A stretch of DNA of 64,000 nt from positions 558,001 to 622,000 of the forward strand of contig NZ_WWCT01000001.1 in the NCBI RefSeq assembly GCF_009857605.1. Direction: 5' to 3'. Under the pieces are notes generated by a model. It did not search any database. It was not told where the DNA came from and was given only the letters and a program-made list of their open reading frames with translations. Source of the stretch: Duganella levis (GTDB lineage Bacteria; Pseudomonadota; Gammaproteobacteria; Burkholderiales; Burkholderiaceae_D). Made by a program: the position numbers and the translations under genes. The stretch's first letter is position 1, and every line of letters starts with the position of its first letter. This document shows positions 9,179 through 18,196 of this stretch, one piece after another.

Positions 9179-9973
9179 ATGACCAAGCAGGCATACCTCG
9201 ACGCGCTCAGGCAAGCGATGCAGGGTCTGCCACCGGAGACGGTGGCCAAGACCCTGGCCTACTACGAGCAACGCTTCATCGACGGCTTGGTGGCCGGCCG
9301 GAGCGAGGCCGAGGTCTATCAGGAACTGGACGAACCGCGCAAGATCGCCATGACCTTGCGCGCCAATGCGCACCTGAGCGAATTCGGCCAGCACAAAACC
9401 CCGTTCAACCTGGCGCGGGCGATGGTGTCGTTTGTCGGCCTGTCGATCTTCAACCTGTTCATGGTGATCCCGGCCCTGGTGTATGCCAGCCTGCTGGGGG
9501 CGATTTACGTGTCGGCGTTCGCCTTCTACATCGGCGGCGTGGCGCTGACCGCCAGCGGCCTGTCAGGCCAGAACGAACTGGCGCTGGAAGGCCCGCTGCG
9601 CCATCTGATGGAATTCACCAACTCGCACTTCGACACTCCGCAAGAGGAAGAAGACGCTCAAGGCTGGCGCGTGTCGATCGACCGCATGGGCGTGCAGCTT
9701 AACAAGGACGAACAGACCGGCGCGCCAACCGAGGAGGAAGGCCTGAGCCGCAGCGGACGCCTGCTGAACCGCGCCGAAGCCGTGGCCACCGGCGACCTGC
9801 TGATCACCACCGATTTCGACAACGGCGCCCGCACCACGCAATCGCTGATCGGCCTCGGGCTGGTGCTGGGCGGGATCGGCCTGTGCCTGATCAGCATCGT
9901 ACTGACGCGCTACACGGTAATCGGCCTGAAACGCTATGCGGCGATGAATATTTCGCTGCTGCGCGGCCGTTGA
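9179..9973 (+). CDS. DUF1700/HAAS-domain membrane protein
   Basis: Protein of 264 residues. The N-terminal 60-70 residues (YLDALRQAMQGLPPETVAKT, then a YYEQ segment) match the HAAS helical domain of DUF1700 proteins. Two to three membrane segments follow near residues 80-135, then a soluble region and a final TM near 230-250 (LIGLGLVLGGIGLCLISIVL). DUF1700 proteins usually sit beside PadR regulators and DUF2807 proteins; the DUF2807 gene follows after 10 bases, but no PadR gene is adjacent. I chose ATG 9179 because MTKQAYLDAL is the family start; an in-frame ATG at 9146 is possible. Confidence 0.82.
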   Translation: MTKQAYLDALRQAMQGLPPETVAKTLAYYEQRFIDGLVAGRSEAEVYQELDEPRKIAMTLRANAHLSEFGQHKTPFNLARAMVSFVGLSIFNLFMVIPALVYASLLGAIYVSAFAFYIGGVALTASGLSGQNELALEGPLRHLMEFTNSHFDTPQEEEDAQGWRVSIDRMGVQLNKDEQTGAPTEEEGLSRSGRLLNRAEAVATGDLLITTDFDNGARTTQSLIGLGLVLGGIGLCLISIVLTRYTVIGLKRYAAMNISLLRGR

Positions 9974-9983
9974 GGAGGACGAG

Positions 9984-10790
9984 ATGCGAGCATTAATGAA
10001 AATCGGCGCCAGCCTGCTGTTACTGGCCTTTGTGCTGATCGGCGTCAGCTACAGCATGCTGAAGGCTTACGGCAGCAGCAGCCCAACCAGCACCGCCGGC
10101 CGTTCGCTCGGCAGCGAGACACGCAAGATCGACGCCATGGCCACCTCGGTGGAGTTAAGTGGCCCGATCGACCTGATTCTGATGCAGGGCCAGAACGCCT
10201 CGCTGCGCGTGCGCGGTGAACAGCGTTCGCTGGCGAATATCGAGACCCTGCAGGATGGCCGCGACCTGCACATTGGCACCAAGGGCATGCTGCTCAATCC
10301 GCGCCACCGGTTGCAGGTGGAGCTGGTGCTGCCGTCGCTGGAAGAACTGATGGTCAGCAGCAGCGGCGACACCAAGGTGTCCGGCTTTAACGGCGAGCGG
10401 CTGGAGTTGCAGCTGCACGGCTCGGGCAATGTGACCTTCAGCGGCCGTTATCGTTCGCTGGCGGCTGGCGCGCATGGCAGCGGCAACCTGAATCTGAGCG
10501 CGGGCAGTACCGAAAATGTGGAGCTGGAGATGGTCGGCTCAGGCCAGATCACCGCCTCCGGCAGCTGCAAGACGCTGGATGCGCAACTGACCGGCTCCGG
10601 CGACCTGGATGCGCGCCATCTGGCGGCTGAAAAGGTCACCGTGAATCTGAAAGGTTCGGGCACCAGCCACGTCTTCGCCAAACAGTCGGCCGATTTGACG
10701 CTGCGCGGCAGCGGTGATATCCGTGTGCTGGGTAATCCCGACCAGCGCAACGTCAGCCGCACCGGTTCCGGCGACGTTAGCTGGGAGTGA
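9984..10790 (+). CDS. DUF2807 (head GIN domain) protein
   Basis: Protein of 268 residues with an N-terminal signal anchor (LLLLAFVLIGVSYSML). It is followed by a right-handed beta-repeat of the DUF2807 type, with recurrent GSGN/GSGD turns (LHGSGNVTFSG, AHGSGNLNLSAG, LTGSGDLDARH, LRGSGDIRV). DUF2807 domains face the periplasm or outside and are of uncertain function. GAGGAGGAC gives a strong ribosome-binding site. It is co-transcribed with the DUF1700 gene and ends 14 bases inside the convergent flavoprotein gene. Confidence 0.85.
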   Translation: MRALMKIGASLLLLAFVLIGVSYSMLKAYGSSSPTSTAGRSLGSETRKIDAMATSVELSGPIDLILMQGQNASLRVRGEQRSLANIETLQDGRDLHIGTKGMLLNPRHRLQVELVLPSLEELMVSSSGDTKVSGFNGERLELQLHGSGNVTFSGRYRSLAAGAHGSGNLNLSAGSTENVELEMVGSGQITASGSCKTLDAQLTGSGDLDARHLAAEKVTVNLKGSGTSHVFAKQSADLTLRGSGDIRVLGNPDQRNVSRTGSGDVSWE

Positions 10791-12045
10791 TCGCAGCTGC
10801 ACGCCAGGTCAGCGCATCGCGCGCCGCGGCCACGCCGCCGGCAAAACAGGCGGTGAGCAGGTAGCCACCGGTTGGCGCTTCCCAGTCAACCATCTCGCCG
10901 GCCACGAACACGCCCGGCAGGGCCTTCAGCATGGCGCCCTGCAAAGCATCCCAGCGCACGCCGCCGGCGGTGCTGATCGCCTCATCGATGGGACGTGGCC
11001 GCAGCAGCCGCACCGGCAGCCGTTTGATCGCCGCAGCCAATTGGGCCTCGTCGCTGAACTGCTCCTTGCTCAAACACTCGCGCAGCAGCCCTGCCTTGAC
11101 ACCCTTGATACCCAAACGGCTTTGCAGATGGCTGGCCATCGAGCGCGCGCCGCGTGGACGCGACACTTCGTTTAGCACGCGCTGCGGCGTCCAATCCGGC
11201 ATCAGGTCCAGCCAGATCGTCGTGTGGCCCTCGGCCGCGATCTGATCCCGCAACGGCGCGGACAACGCATAAATCAAGCTCCCCTCCACACCGCCCTGCG
11301 TCACCACGAACTGCCCCTGCCGGCGCATTTCCTGGCCCTGCGCATCGCGCGCGATCACTGCCACCGTCATCAACGGTTCACCGGCATGGCGGCCACTGAA
11401 ATGCTCGCTCCACGCCACATCGAAGCCGCAATTGGCCGGCGCCAGCGGCGCCACCTCCACGCCACGTGACGCCAGCAACGGCAGCCACGCGCCATCCGAA
11501 CCAAGCCGCGCCCAGCTACCGCCGCCGAGGGCCAGCACCACCGCGTCCGGCGTCACCAGCACCTCGCACGCGCCGGCCACGCCCGCGTCGTCCGGCGCCG
11601 CAAAGCGCAGCGCGCCATCCTGCCAGCCCAGCCAGCGATGCCGCATATGGAAGCGTATCCCGCTCTCGCGCAACTGATGCAGCCACGCGCGCAGCAACGG
11701 CGCCGCCTTCATATCGGTCGGGAACACGCGGCCCGAGGTGCCGACAAACGTCTCCAGTCCTAGGCCCTGGACGAAATCACGCACATCCTGCGGGCCAAAC
11801 GCATCCAGCATCGGCCGCAAGGCCTGCGCGCTGGCGCCGTAACGCGTGACAAAATCCGCATACGGTTCCGCGTGCGTGATGTTCATGCCGCTGCGTCCCG
11901 CCAGCAAAAACTTGCGGCCGACCGAAGCCATGGCATCATAGACGTCCACCTGCGCCCCGCCCTGCGCCAGCGTTTGCGCGGCTATCAGCCCGGCGGGGCC
12001 GCCGCCGATGACGGCGACGCGAAAAGATGTCAAACTAAACTGCAT
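10777..12045 (-). CDS. FAD/NAD(P)-dependent flavoprotein (BaiN/HI0933-like, TIGR03862 type)
   Basis: Two-dinucleotide-binding flavoprotein of 422 residues. The FAD motif RVAVIGGGPAGLIAAQTLAQ is at residues 9-28, then ASVGRKFLLAGRSGMNITHA, characteristic of the HI0933/BaiN family. The C-terminal TAGGVRWDAL and LPGVFVAGEMVDWEAPTGGY close the FAD site. The physiological substrate is unknown for this group. It stands alone on the reverse strand and overlaps the DUF2807 gene by 14 bases. Confidence 0.88.
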   Translation of the reverse strand: MQFSLTSFRVAVIGGGPAGLIAAQTLAQGGAQVDVYDAMASVGRKFLLAGRSGMNITHAEPYADFVTRYGASAQALRPMLDAFGPQDVRDFVQGLGLETFVGTSGRVFPTDMKAAPLLRAWLHQLRESGIRFHMRHRWLGWQDGALRFAAPDDAGVAGACEVLVTPDAVVLALGGGSWARLGSDGAWLPLLASRGVEVAPLAPANCGFDVAWSEHFSGRHAGEPLMTVAVIARDAQGQEMRRQGQFVVTQGGVEGSLIYALSAPLRDQIAAEGHTTIWLDLMPDWTPQRVLNEVSRPRGARSMASHLQSRLGIKGVKAGLLRECLSKEQFSDEAQLAAAIKRLPVRLLRPRPIDEAISTAGGVRWDALQGAMLKALPGVFVAGEMVDWEAPTGGYLLTACFAGGVAAARDALTWRAAAITPS

Positions 12046-12077
12046 GCATTCGGTCCGATAAAAACGAGGGAGATAAT

Positions 12078-12320
12078 ATGGGTGCGCTATTCTGGATTAA
12101 ACGCTTTTTGCTGGCGGCGGTGCCGCTGGCCGCGCTGCTGGCCGCCGTCGAATGGTTCAAGGGTTCGACCGCCAGGGAAGACTACCTGAGCGCCGGCGCA
12201 TGGGCCTTGATCGCGGCTGCCATCTTCACCTACTCCGCCTGGCGCCGTCATCGCCACGCCAAGGCCTGCGGCATGTGCGACGACCTGGCCGCCGCGCGCA
12301 AGGCTAAAAAGACGACCTAG
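12078..12320 (+). CDS. Small two-TM membrane protein
   Basis: Protein of 80 residues with hydrophobic segments near residues 9-25 and 40-55, a basic patch (RRHRHAKACGMC) and a Lys-rich end. CxxC (CGMC) near residue 65 could bind metal, but this is inference. The ribosome-binding site GGGAGATAAT is good. Its stop codon shares CTAG with the stop of moaD on the other strand. Not recognised as a named family. Confidence 0.7.
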   Translation: MGALFWIKRFLLAAVPLAALLAAVEWFKGSTAREDYLSAGAWALIAAAIFTYSAWRRHRHAKACGMCDDLAAARKAKKTT

Positions 12321-12571
12321 CCGCCGGTCACCGGCGGGAAGAACGCTACTTCGGCACCGTCGGCAATCGCCGTATCGGCGTCGCACATCACCTGGTTGCA
12401 GGCCATGCGCAGCGCCGGATGACTCAAAGCTTGCTGCCACTGCTCACCGCGCGCGGCCAGATGCTGGCGCAGCGCACCCACCGTCGCCACGCCAGCCGGC
12501 AGCGCCATCGACTCCGACGACGCTCCCACTGCCTCACGCACACTGGCAAAAAATTTTACGGTAATAACCAT
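12317..12571 (-). CDS. moaD: Molybdopterin synthase sulfur-carrier subunit MoaD
   Basis: Ubiquitin-fold sulfur carrier, 84 residues, that delivers thiocarboxylate sulfur for molybdopterin synthesis. It ends in the required diglycine (FFPPVTGG). The start MVITVKFFASVREA is typical. It lies 8 bases after moeA. moaE, the catalytic partner, normally follows moaD but is absent here and must be elsewhere. Confidence 0.93.
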   Translation of the reverse strand: MVITVKFFASVREAVGASSESMALPAGVATVGALRQHLAARGEQWQQALSHPALRMACNQVMCDADTAIADGAEVAFFPPVTGG

Positions 12572-12579
12572 CTTTACAA

Positions 12580-13797
12580 TCAGTACAATAACTCGTTAAA
12601 CGGTATAAATCGAACCAGGTCGCCGGCGGCGATGGTCTGGCCGGGTGGGTTGTCGATCACGCCATCGCCCCACACGGTCGACGTCAGCACGCCGGAACTC
12701 TGATTGCGGAACAGCTCCACGCCACCCGCATCATTGATGCGCGCGCGCAGGAACTCATTGCGCTTGTCGGCCTTCGGCCAGTCGAAATCGGCGCGCATCG
12801 GGAACGCGCGCGGCGCAATCGCCCCCTCGACGCCTTGCAGGCGCAGCACGAACGGCCGCACAAACATCATGAAGGTGATGAAGCTGGACACCGGATTGCC
12901 CGGCAGGCCGATAAAGAACGCCTGCTGCACTTCGCCGAACGCCAGCGGCTTGCCCGGCTTGACGGCGATCTGCCACATATTCAGCTTGCCCTCGGCTTCC
13001 ACCGCCGGCTTGATGTGATCTTCCTCGCCGACCGATACGCCGCCGGAAGTGATGATCAGATCATGCCCCTGCGCCGACTCGCGCAGCACCGAGCGCGTCG
13101 CCTCCAGTGAATCCGGCACGATGCCGAAATCGGTGATCTCGCAGCCCAAATTCTCCAGCAGCGCACGCAGCGTAAAGCGGTTGGAATTGTAGATCGCGCC
13201 TGGCGCCAACGGCTCGCCCGGCATGGTCAGCTCGTCGCCGGTGAAAAACACCGCCACCTTCAGCTTGCGCTTGACCGGCAGCTCCGCCAGTCCGACCGAT
13301 GCGGCCAGGCCCAGCTCCTGGCTGCGCAAGCGCGCGCCAGCCGGCAGCACTACGCTGCCACTGGTGATGTCCTCACCAGCGCGGCGTATCCACTCGCCGG
13401 ACTTCGGCGCATGCTTGATGGTGACCACATTGCCCGCCAACTCGCACTGCTCCTGCATCACCACAGCATCCGCGCCCTCCGGAATCATGGCGCCGGTGAA
13501 AATGCGCGCCGCAGTCCCCGGCAGCAAAGGCTGGCCGACATGGCCGGCCGGAATCCGCTGCGACACCGTCAGCGACGCATTGCCGCTGGCGCAATCGGCG
13601 GCGCGCACCGCGTAGCCGTCCATCTGCGTGTTGTCGGCGCCCGGCACGTTCATGCCGGAGACCTGCGCCTTGGCCAGCACGCGGCCATTGGCGGCCAGCG
13701 TCGAGATGATTTCTTCATCTGCCACCGGACGCACGGCGGCCAGCATCTGCGCCAGCGCCTCGCTGACCGACAGCATAGGCTTACGCGGCTCGTTCAT
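12580..13797 (-). CDS. moeA: Molybdopterin molybdenumtransferase MoeA
   Basis: Protein of 405 residues inserting molybdate into adenylylated molybdopterin. Motifs seen: PGADNTQMDGYAVRA near residue 50, IFTGAMIPEGADAVVMQE near 100, the MPT-binding TSGGVSVGEEDHIKPAVE near 250, and GLPGNPVSS near 300. The start ATG overlaps the thrC stop by one base (TAATG), indicating translational coupling in a thrC-moeA-moaD operon. Confidence 0.95.
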   Translation of the reverse strand: MNEPRKPMLSVSEALAQMLAAVRPVADEEIISTLAANGRVLAKAQVSGMNVPGADNTQMDGYAVRAADCASGNASLTVSQRIPAGHVGQPLLPGTAARIFTGAMIPEGADAVVMQEQCELAGNVVTIKHAPKSGEWIRRAGEDITSGSVVLPAGARLRSQELGLAASVGLAELPVKRKLKVAVFFTGDELTMPGEPLAPGAIYNSNRFTLRALLENLGCEITDFGIVPDSLEATRSVLRESAQGHDLIITSGGVSVGEEDHIKPAVEAEGKLNMWQIAVKPGKPLAFGEVQQAFFIGLPGNPVSSFITFMMFVRPFVLRLQGVEGAIAPRAFPMRADFDWPKADKRNEFLRARINDAGGVELFRNQSSGVLTSTVWGDGVIDNPPGQTIAAGDLVRFIPFNELLY

Positions 13798-15275
13798 TAC
13801 AGCCCCGTGTTGGCGGCGATGTAGGCCTTCATGGCCGCGACATCCGGTTTCATGACCACGAACTTCTGCGGCAGGTCTTCGATATTCTCAAAGCCGTCCG
13901 GACGTTCGGCATCCTCGCCCAGCGCTTCCAGGATGGTTTCGTTGAACTTGGCCGCCAGCGCGGTTTCCAGCACGATCATGGTCACGCCAGGTTCCAGGTT
14001 TTCCTTGGCGACCTTGATGCCGTCGGCGGTGTGGGTGTCGATCACGATGCCGTAATCGTCGGCCACGTCGCGGATGGTGTTCACGCGGTCGTCGTGGGTC
14101 GACTTGCCGGACTTGAAGCCGTAATTGGCCACCAGCTTGAATTCGTCGCCGTCGCTGCCAGGCTTGCCGGACAGGTCGAAGCCGCCGTGGGTGTCCACTT
14201 TCTGGAACAGCGCGCGGGTGCGGTCGCCGTCGCGGCCCACCAGTTCATACACGAAGCGCTCGAAGTTGGACGCCTTGGAGATGTCCATCGACGGGCTGCT
14301 GGTGTGGTAGGTCTCGGCCGACTTGCGCACGCGGTACACGCCGGTGCGGAAGAATTCATCCAGCACGTCGTTTTCGTTGGTGGCCGCCACCAGCTTGTCG
14401 ATCGGGAGGCCCATCATGCGGGCGATATGGCCGGCGCAGATATTGCCGAAGTTCCCCGACGGGACGGTGAACGAGACCTTCTGGTCGTTGGAGGTGGTCG
14501 CCGCCAGATAGCCGCGGAAGTAGTACACCACCTGCGCCACCACGCGTGCCCAGTTGATCGAGTTGACGGTGCCGATCTTGTACTTGGCCTTGAATTCCAG
14601 ATCGTTGGATACGGCTTTGACCATATCCTGCGCATCATCGAACACGCCTTCGATGGCGATGTTGAAGATGTTCGGGTCCTGAAGGCTGAACATCTGCGCG
14701 GTCTGGAAGGCGCTCATCTTCTTGTGCGGCGACAGCATGAAGACACGGATGCCCTGCTTGCCGCGCATCGCGTATTCGGCGGCGCTGCCGGTATCGCCGG
14801 AGGTGGCGCCGAAAATATTCAGTTCCGCGTTCTGCTTGACCAGCGCGTATTCAAACAGATTACCCAGCAACTGCATGGCCATATCCTTGAAGGCCAGCGT
14901 CGGGCCGTTGGACAGCGCTTGCAGCACCAGCTTGGTGCCGTTCTCGCCTTCTTCCAGAACGCGCAGCGGCGTAATCTGGGAAGCCTTCTCGCCCTCGCGA
15001 ACGTTTTTATATACTTCTTTGGTATAGGTCTTGGCGGTCAGCGCGCGCAGGTCCGCTTCCGGAATATCGGTCGCAAACTTCTTCAGGATCTCGAACGCCA
15101 GATCGGCGTACGACAGCTGGCGCCATGCGTCTAGCTCCGCGCCCGTCACTTGCGGGTAGGAGGCAGGCAGGAACAAGCCGCCATCAGTGGCCAGGCCACC
15201 GAGAAGAATATCGGAAAATTGTTGAGGAGACGAAGCGGCGGCCGACTGGGCGGCGCGAGTAGACACGTATTGCAT
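13797..15275 (-). CDS. thrC: Threonine synthase
   Basis: PLP-dependent conversion of O-phosphohomoserine to threonine; 492 residues, the long gamma/beta-proteobacterial form. The PLP lysine is in TLAFKDMAMQLLGN near residue 128. FGATSGDTGSAAEYAMRGK is the phosphate-binding region. I start it at MQYVSTRAAQ (15275), the family N-terminus; an in-frame ATG at 15362 would add 29 unconserved residues lying across the putative promoter. In related bacteria hom usually sits directly upstream; here a divergent cyclic-di-GMP gene does. Confidence 0.95.
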   Translation of the reverse strand: MQYVSTRAAQSAAASSPQQFSDILLGGLATDGGLFLPASYPQVTGAELDAWRQLSYADLAFEILKKFATDIPEADLRALTAKTYTKEVYKNVREGEKASQITPLRVLEEGENGTKLVLQALSNGPTLAFKDMAMQLLGNLFEYALVKQNAELNIFGATSGDTGSAAEYAMRGKQGIRVFMLSPHKKMSAFQTAQMFSLQDPNIFNIAIEGVFDDAQDMVKAVSNDLEFKAKYKIGTVNSINWARVVAQVVYYFRGYLAATTSNDQKVSFTVPSGNFGNICAGHIARMMGLPIDKLVAATNENDVLDEFFRTGVYRVRKSAETYHTSSPSMDISKASNFERFVYELVGRDGDRTRALFQKVDTHGGFDLSGKPGSDGDEFKLVANYGFKSGKSTHDDRVNTIRDVADDYGIVIDTHTADGIKVAKENLEPGVTMIVLETALAAKFNETILEALGEDAERPDGFENIEDLPQKFVVMKPDVAAMKAYIAANTGL

Positions 15276-15326
15276 AAATAAGAAGAGATTCCAGTTGAGC
15301 TGCAGGACGGTACAAAGCGAGGGACT

Positions 15327-15356
15327 ATTATAGTGCGCCTTGCGGCCTCCCGTGAA
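15327..15356 (-). promoter_or_regulatory. Probable thrC-moeA-moaD promoter
   Basis: Reverse strand: TTCACG (15351-15356), 18-base spacer, perfect TATAAT (15327-15332). It lies about 50 bases before the chosen thrC ATG and inside the longer in-frame extension, which favours the shorter start. The -35 is only 4/6. Confidence 0.5.
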
Positions 15357-15466
15357 ATTCACGTTGTTTTATGGTCATGCCCGGCGCCAGCGGTGCTGGC
15401 TGGTGACGAGGTCAGGCCATATACTGCTGAATTACAGCCAAACTCCAGCATCTCGCCGCAAACCAC

Positions 15467-18196
15467 ATGAAGTCCCACGTCCATCCGCCGCAACCTCAAT
15501 TCATCAGCTACCTGTGGGCCTGTTTTGTCACGCTGCTGCTGGTGGCGGCAGCCTTCATGTTCTACGTGTGGACTGAAAAACGCATCGACCAGGCCAACGA
15601 CCTGCGCTACGCCTCGCATAACCTGGTCGAGGAATTGCGCCAGTCTTCCGATGACCTGACGCGCATGGCCCGCACCTACGTCGCCACCGGCGAAGCGCAC
15701 TACCGCACACACTACAACGAAATCGTCGACATCCGCGACGGCCGCGCGCCGCGCCCGCACAACTACGAAAACGTGTATTGGGATCTGGTGCAGGCCAACG
15801 GCCAGCGTCCGCGCGCCGGCGACGCGCCCGTGCCGTTGATGCAGCTGATGCGCGAGGCCGACTTCGCGCCGGAAGAACTGGCGCTGCTGGCCGCCGCCAA
15901 GAACGAATCGGACAAGCTGGTAGGCCTGGAGGTCGCCGCCATGGACATGCGCGCGGCCGGCGGCGATGTCGCCAAGGCCACCGCCATGCTGTACGACGCC
16001 GCCTATCACCGCGCCAAGGCCGACATCATGCGCCCCATCGGCGCCGTCAACGACAGCGTCGACCGCCGCACCCGCATGCTGGTCGAGGAGACCGCGCGGG
16101 ATGCCAACCTGGCCCGCTGCGCCTTCATGTTCAGCGCCGTGGTACTGGTGCTGCTGGTGTGGCGCGCCAAGCAGCGGCTGGACGCCTCGCTCGGTTGCTC
16201 GGTCGATCAGCTCCAGGCCAGCATGGAAAAGCTGGGACGCGGCGACTTCTCCGATCCGCTGACCGTCAGCGACAGCGCCCACGACAGCGTGTGGGGCTGG
16301 CTGGCGCACACACAGCAAGGCCTCGCGCGGCTGGACGCCGAGCGCAATGAGGCGGTCGAGCGCATCCAGCGCATCAGCCGCCTGTACTCGGCGCTCAGCC
16401 AGTGCAACCAGGCGATTGTGCGCAGCCACAGCGAAGGGGAACTGTTCGAGCGCATCTGCCGCGACGTGGTCAGCTACGGCGGCATGGCGATGGCATGGAT
16501 CGGCATCATCGACAAGGAACATGGCCGCATCGACGTCGCCGCATCGTTCGGCGGCGGCATCGAATACCTGGAACAGCTGGAAGTCTCGCTGGACCCGAAT
16601 ACGCCGGAAGGACGCGGGCCGATCGGCCTGTCCTACCACAGCGGCCAGCCTTACTGGTGCCAGGACTACCAGCACGCGCCGGAGACGGCTTACTGGCACG
16701 CCCACGGCGCCCGCTATGGCTGGGCCGCATCGGCGGCGATTCCGCTGCGCCGCGACGGCGAAATCATCGGCTTCTTCGCGCCCTACTCCAGCACTGTCAA
16801 CGCCTTCGATCAGGACGTGCGCGAACTGCTGCTGGAAATGACGCTGGATATCGAATTCGCGTTGAAGAACTTCGACCGCGAGGCGGTGCGCCAGCAGGCA
16901 GACCAGCGCGTACAATACCTGGCGCACTACGACGTGCTGACCGGCCTGCCGAACCGCTCCCAGTTGCACGAGCGAGCGCGTCACCTGCTGGAACACGCGC
17001 GCAACAGCCGCACCTCGATGGCGCTGATGATGCTGGATCTGGATCACTTCAAGGACATCAACGATTCGCTGGGCCACACGGTGGGCGACGCCCTCCTTTC
17101 CGAACTAGCGCTGCGCCTGACCAGCTGCCTGCGCGACACCGACTTGGTGGCGCGCCTCGGTGGCGATGAATTCATTTTTGTACTGCCGAATGCCGGCGGC
17201 GGCGAAGCCAGCGACGTCGCCCGCAAGCTGCTCGACCTGACCGGACAGGCCTACACGGTGGGCACGCACGACCTCAAGGTATCGGCCTCAATTGGCATCG
17301 CCATGTATCCGGACGACGGCCAGGATGTCGAGACGCTGTTGCAGCGCGCCGACGCCGCCATGTACCAGGTCAAGCGCGCCGGCCGTCACGACTTCCGCTT
17401 CTTCACGGTCGCCATGCAGCAGCGCGCAGCGCGTCATCTGCAAGTGGTGAACGCGCTGCGCTATGCGCTGGAGCGCGACCAGATGCACGTGGTGTATCAG
17501 CCGCAGGTATCGCTGAAGACTGGACGCATCGTCGGCGCGGAGGCACTGCTGCGCTGGAGTACACCGGAACTGGGCGTGGTGTCGCCGGCCGAATTCATTC
17601 CGGCCGCCGAGGAAAGTGGCCTGATTGTGTCGATTGGCGACTGGGTGCTGCGCCAGGCCGTGCGTCAGGCGCGCCAGTGGCTGGACGCCGGCCTGCCGCC
17701 GCTGGTCATGGCGGTGAACCTGTCAGCCATCCAGTTCCGCACCGCCGACCTGCCTTCGCATGTGGCGCAAGTGCTGTACGAAGAAGGCCTGCCACCGGAA
17801 TACCTGGAGCTGGAATTGACCGAGGGCGTCGCGGTGCAGGACCCACAAGGCGCCATCGCCACCATGAACCAGTTGCATGACCGTGGCATCCGCATGTCGA
17901 TCGACGATTTCGGCACCGGCTTCTCGTCACTCAGCCACCTGAAGAAGTTCAAGGTCTACAAACTGAAGATCGACCAGTCCTTCGTGCGCGACATCAGCAC
18001 CGACAGCGAGGACAAGGCCATCGTCAGCGCCATTATCAACATGGCGCGCAGCCTCGGGCTGACCACCATCGCAGAAGGCGTGGAGACGACGGCGCAGCTG
18101 GAATTCCTGCGCGAGCAGGACTGCGATGAGATGCAGGGCTATCACTTCAGCAAGCCATTGCTGCCGGACGCCTTCCGCGCCCTGCTGGAAGCTTAA
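15467..18196 (+). CDS. Membrane GAF-GGDEF-EAL cyclic-di-GMP protein
   Basis: Protein of 909 residues. TM near residues 13-35, a periplasmic helical region, a second TM near 205-225, then a GAF domain (about 300-465) rich in Trp/His/Tyr. GGDEF follows (RLGGDEF intact near 563) and then EAL (GAEALLRW near 690, with DDFGTGFSSL and AEGVET). Both catalytic signatures look complete, so it could make and degrade cyclic-di-GMP; in hybrid proteins usually one activity dominates. An external signal is probably read by the periplasmic loop and a cytoplasmic one by GAF. It is divergent from thrC and its 3' end overlaps the convergent FTR1 gene by 4 bases. Confidence 0.93.
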   Translation: MKSHVHPPQPQFISYLWACFVTLLLVAAAFMFYVWTEKRIDQANDLRYASHNLVEELRQSSDDLTRMARTYVATGEAHYRTHYNEIVDIRDGRAPRPHNYENVYWDLVQANGQRPRAGDAPVPLMQLMREADFAPEELALLAAAKNESDKLVGLEVAAMDMRAAGGDVAKATAMLYDAAYHRAKADIMRPIGAVNDSVDRRTRMLVEETARDANLARCAFMFSAVVLVLLVWRAKQRLDASLGCSVDQLQASMEKLGRGDFSDPLTVSDSAHDSVWGWLAHTQQGLARLDAERNEAVERIQRISRLYSALSQCNQAIVRSHSEGELFERICRDVVSYGGMAMAWIGIIDKEHGRIDVAASFGGGIEYLEQLEVSLDPNTPEGRGPIGLSYHSGQPYWCQDYQHAPETAYWHAHGARYGWAASAAIPLRRDGEIIGFFAPYSSTVNAFDQDVRELLLEMTLDIEFALKNFDREAVRQQADQRVQYLAHYDVLTGLPNRSQLHERARHLLEHARNSRTSMALMMLDLDHFKDINDSLGHTVGDALLSELALRLTSCLRDTDLVARLGGDEFIFVLPNAGGGEASDVARKLLDLTGQAYTVGTHDLKVSASIGIAMYPDDGQDVETLLQRADAAMYQVKRAGRHDFRFFTVAMQQRAARHLQVVNALRYALERDQMHVVYQPQVSLKTGRIVGAEALLRWSTPELGVVSPAEFIPAAEESGLIVSIGDWVLRQAVRQARQWLDAGLPPLVMAVNLSAIQFRTADLPSHVAQVLYEEGLPPEYLELELTEGVAVQDPQGAIATMNQLHDRGIRMSIDDFGTGFSSLSHLKKFKVYKLKIDQSFVRDISTDSEDKAIVSAIINMARSLGLTTIAEGVETTAQLEFLREQDCDEMQGYHFSKPLLPDAFRALLEA

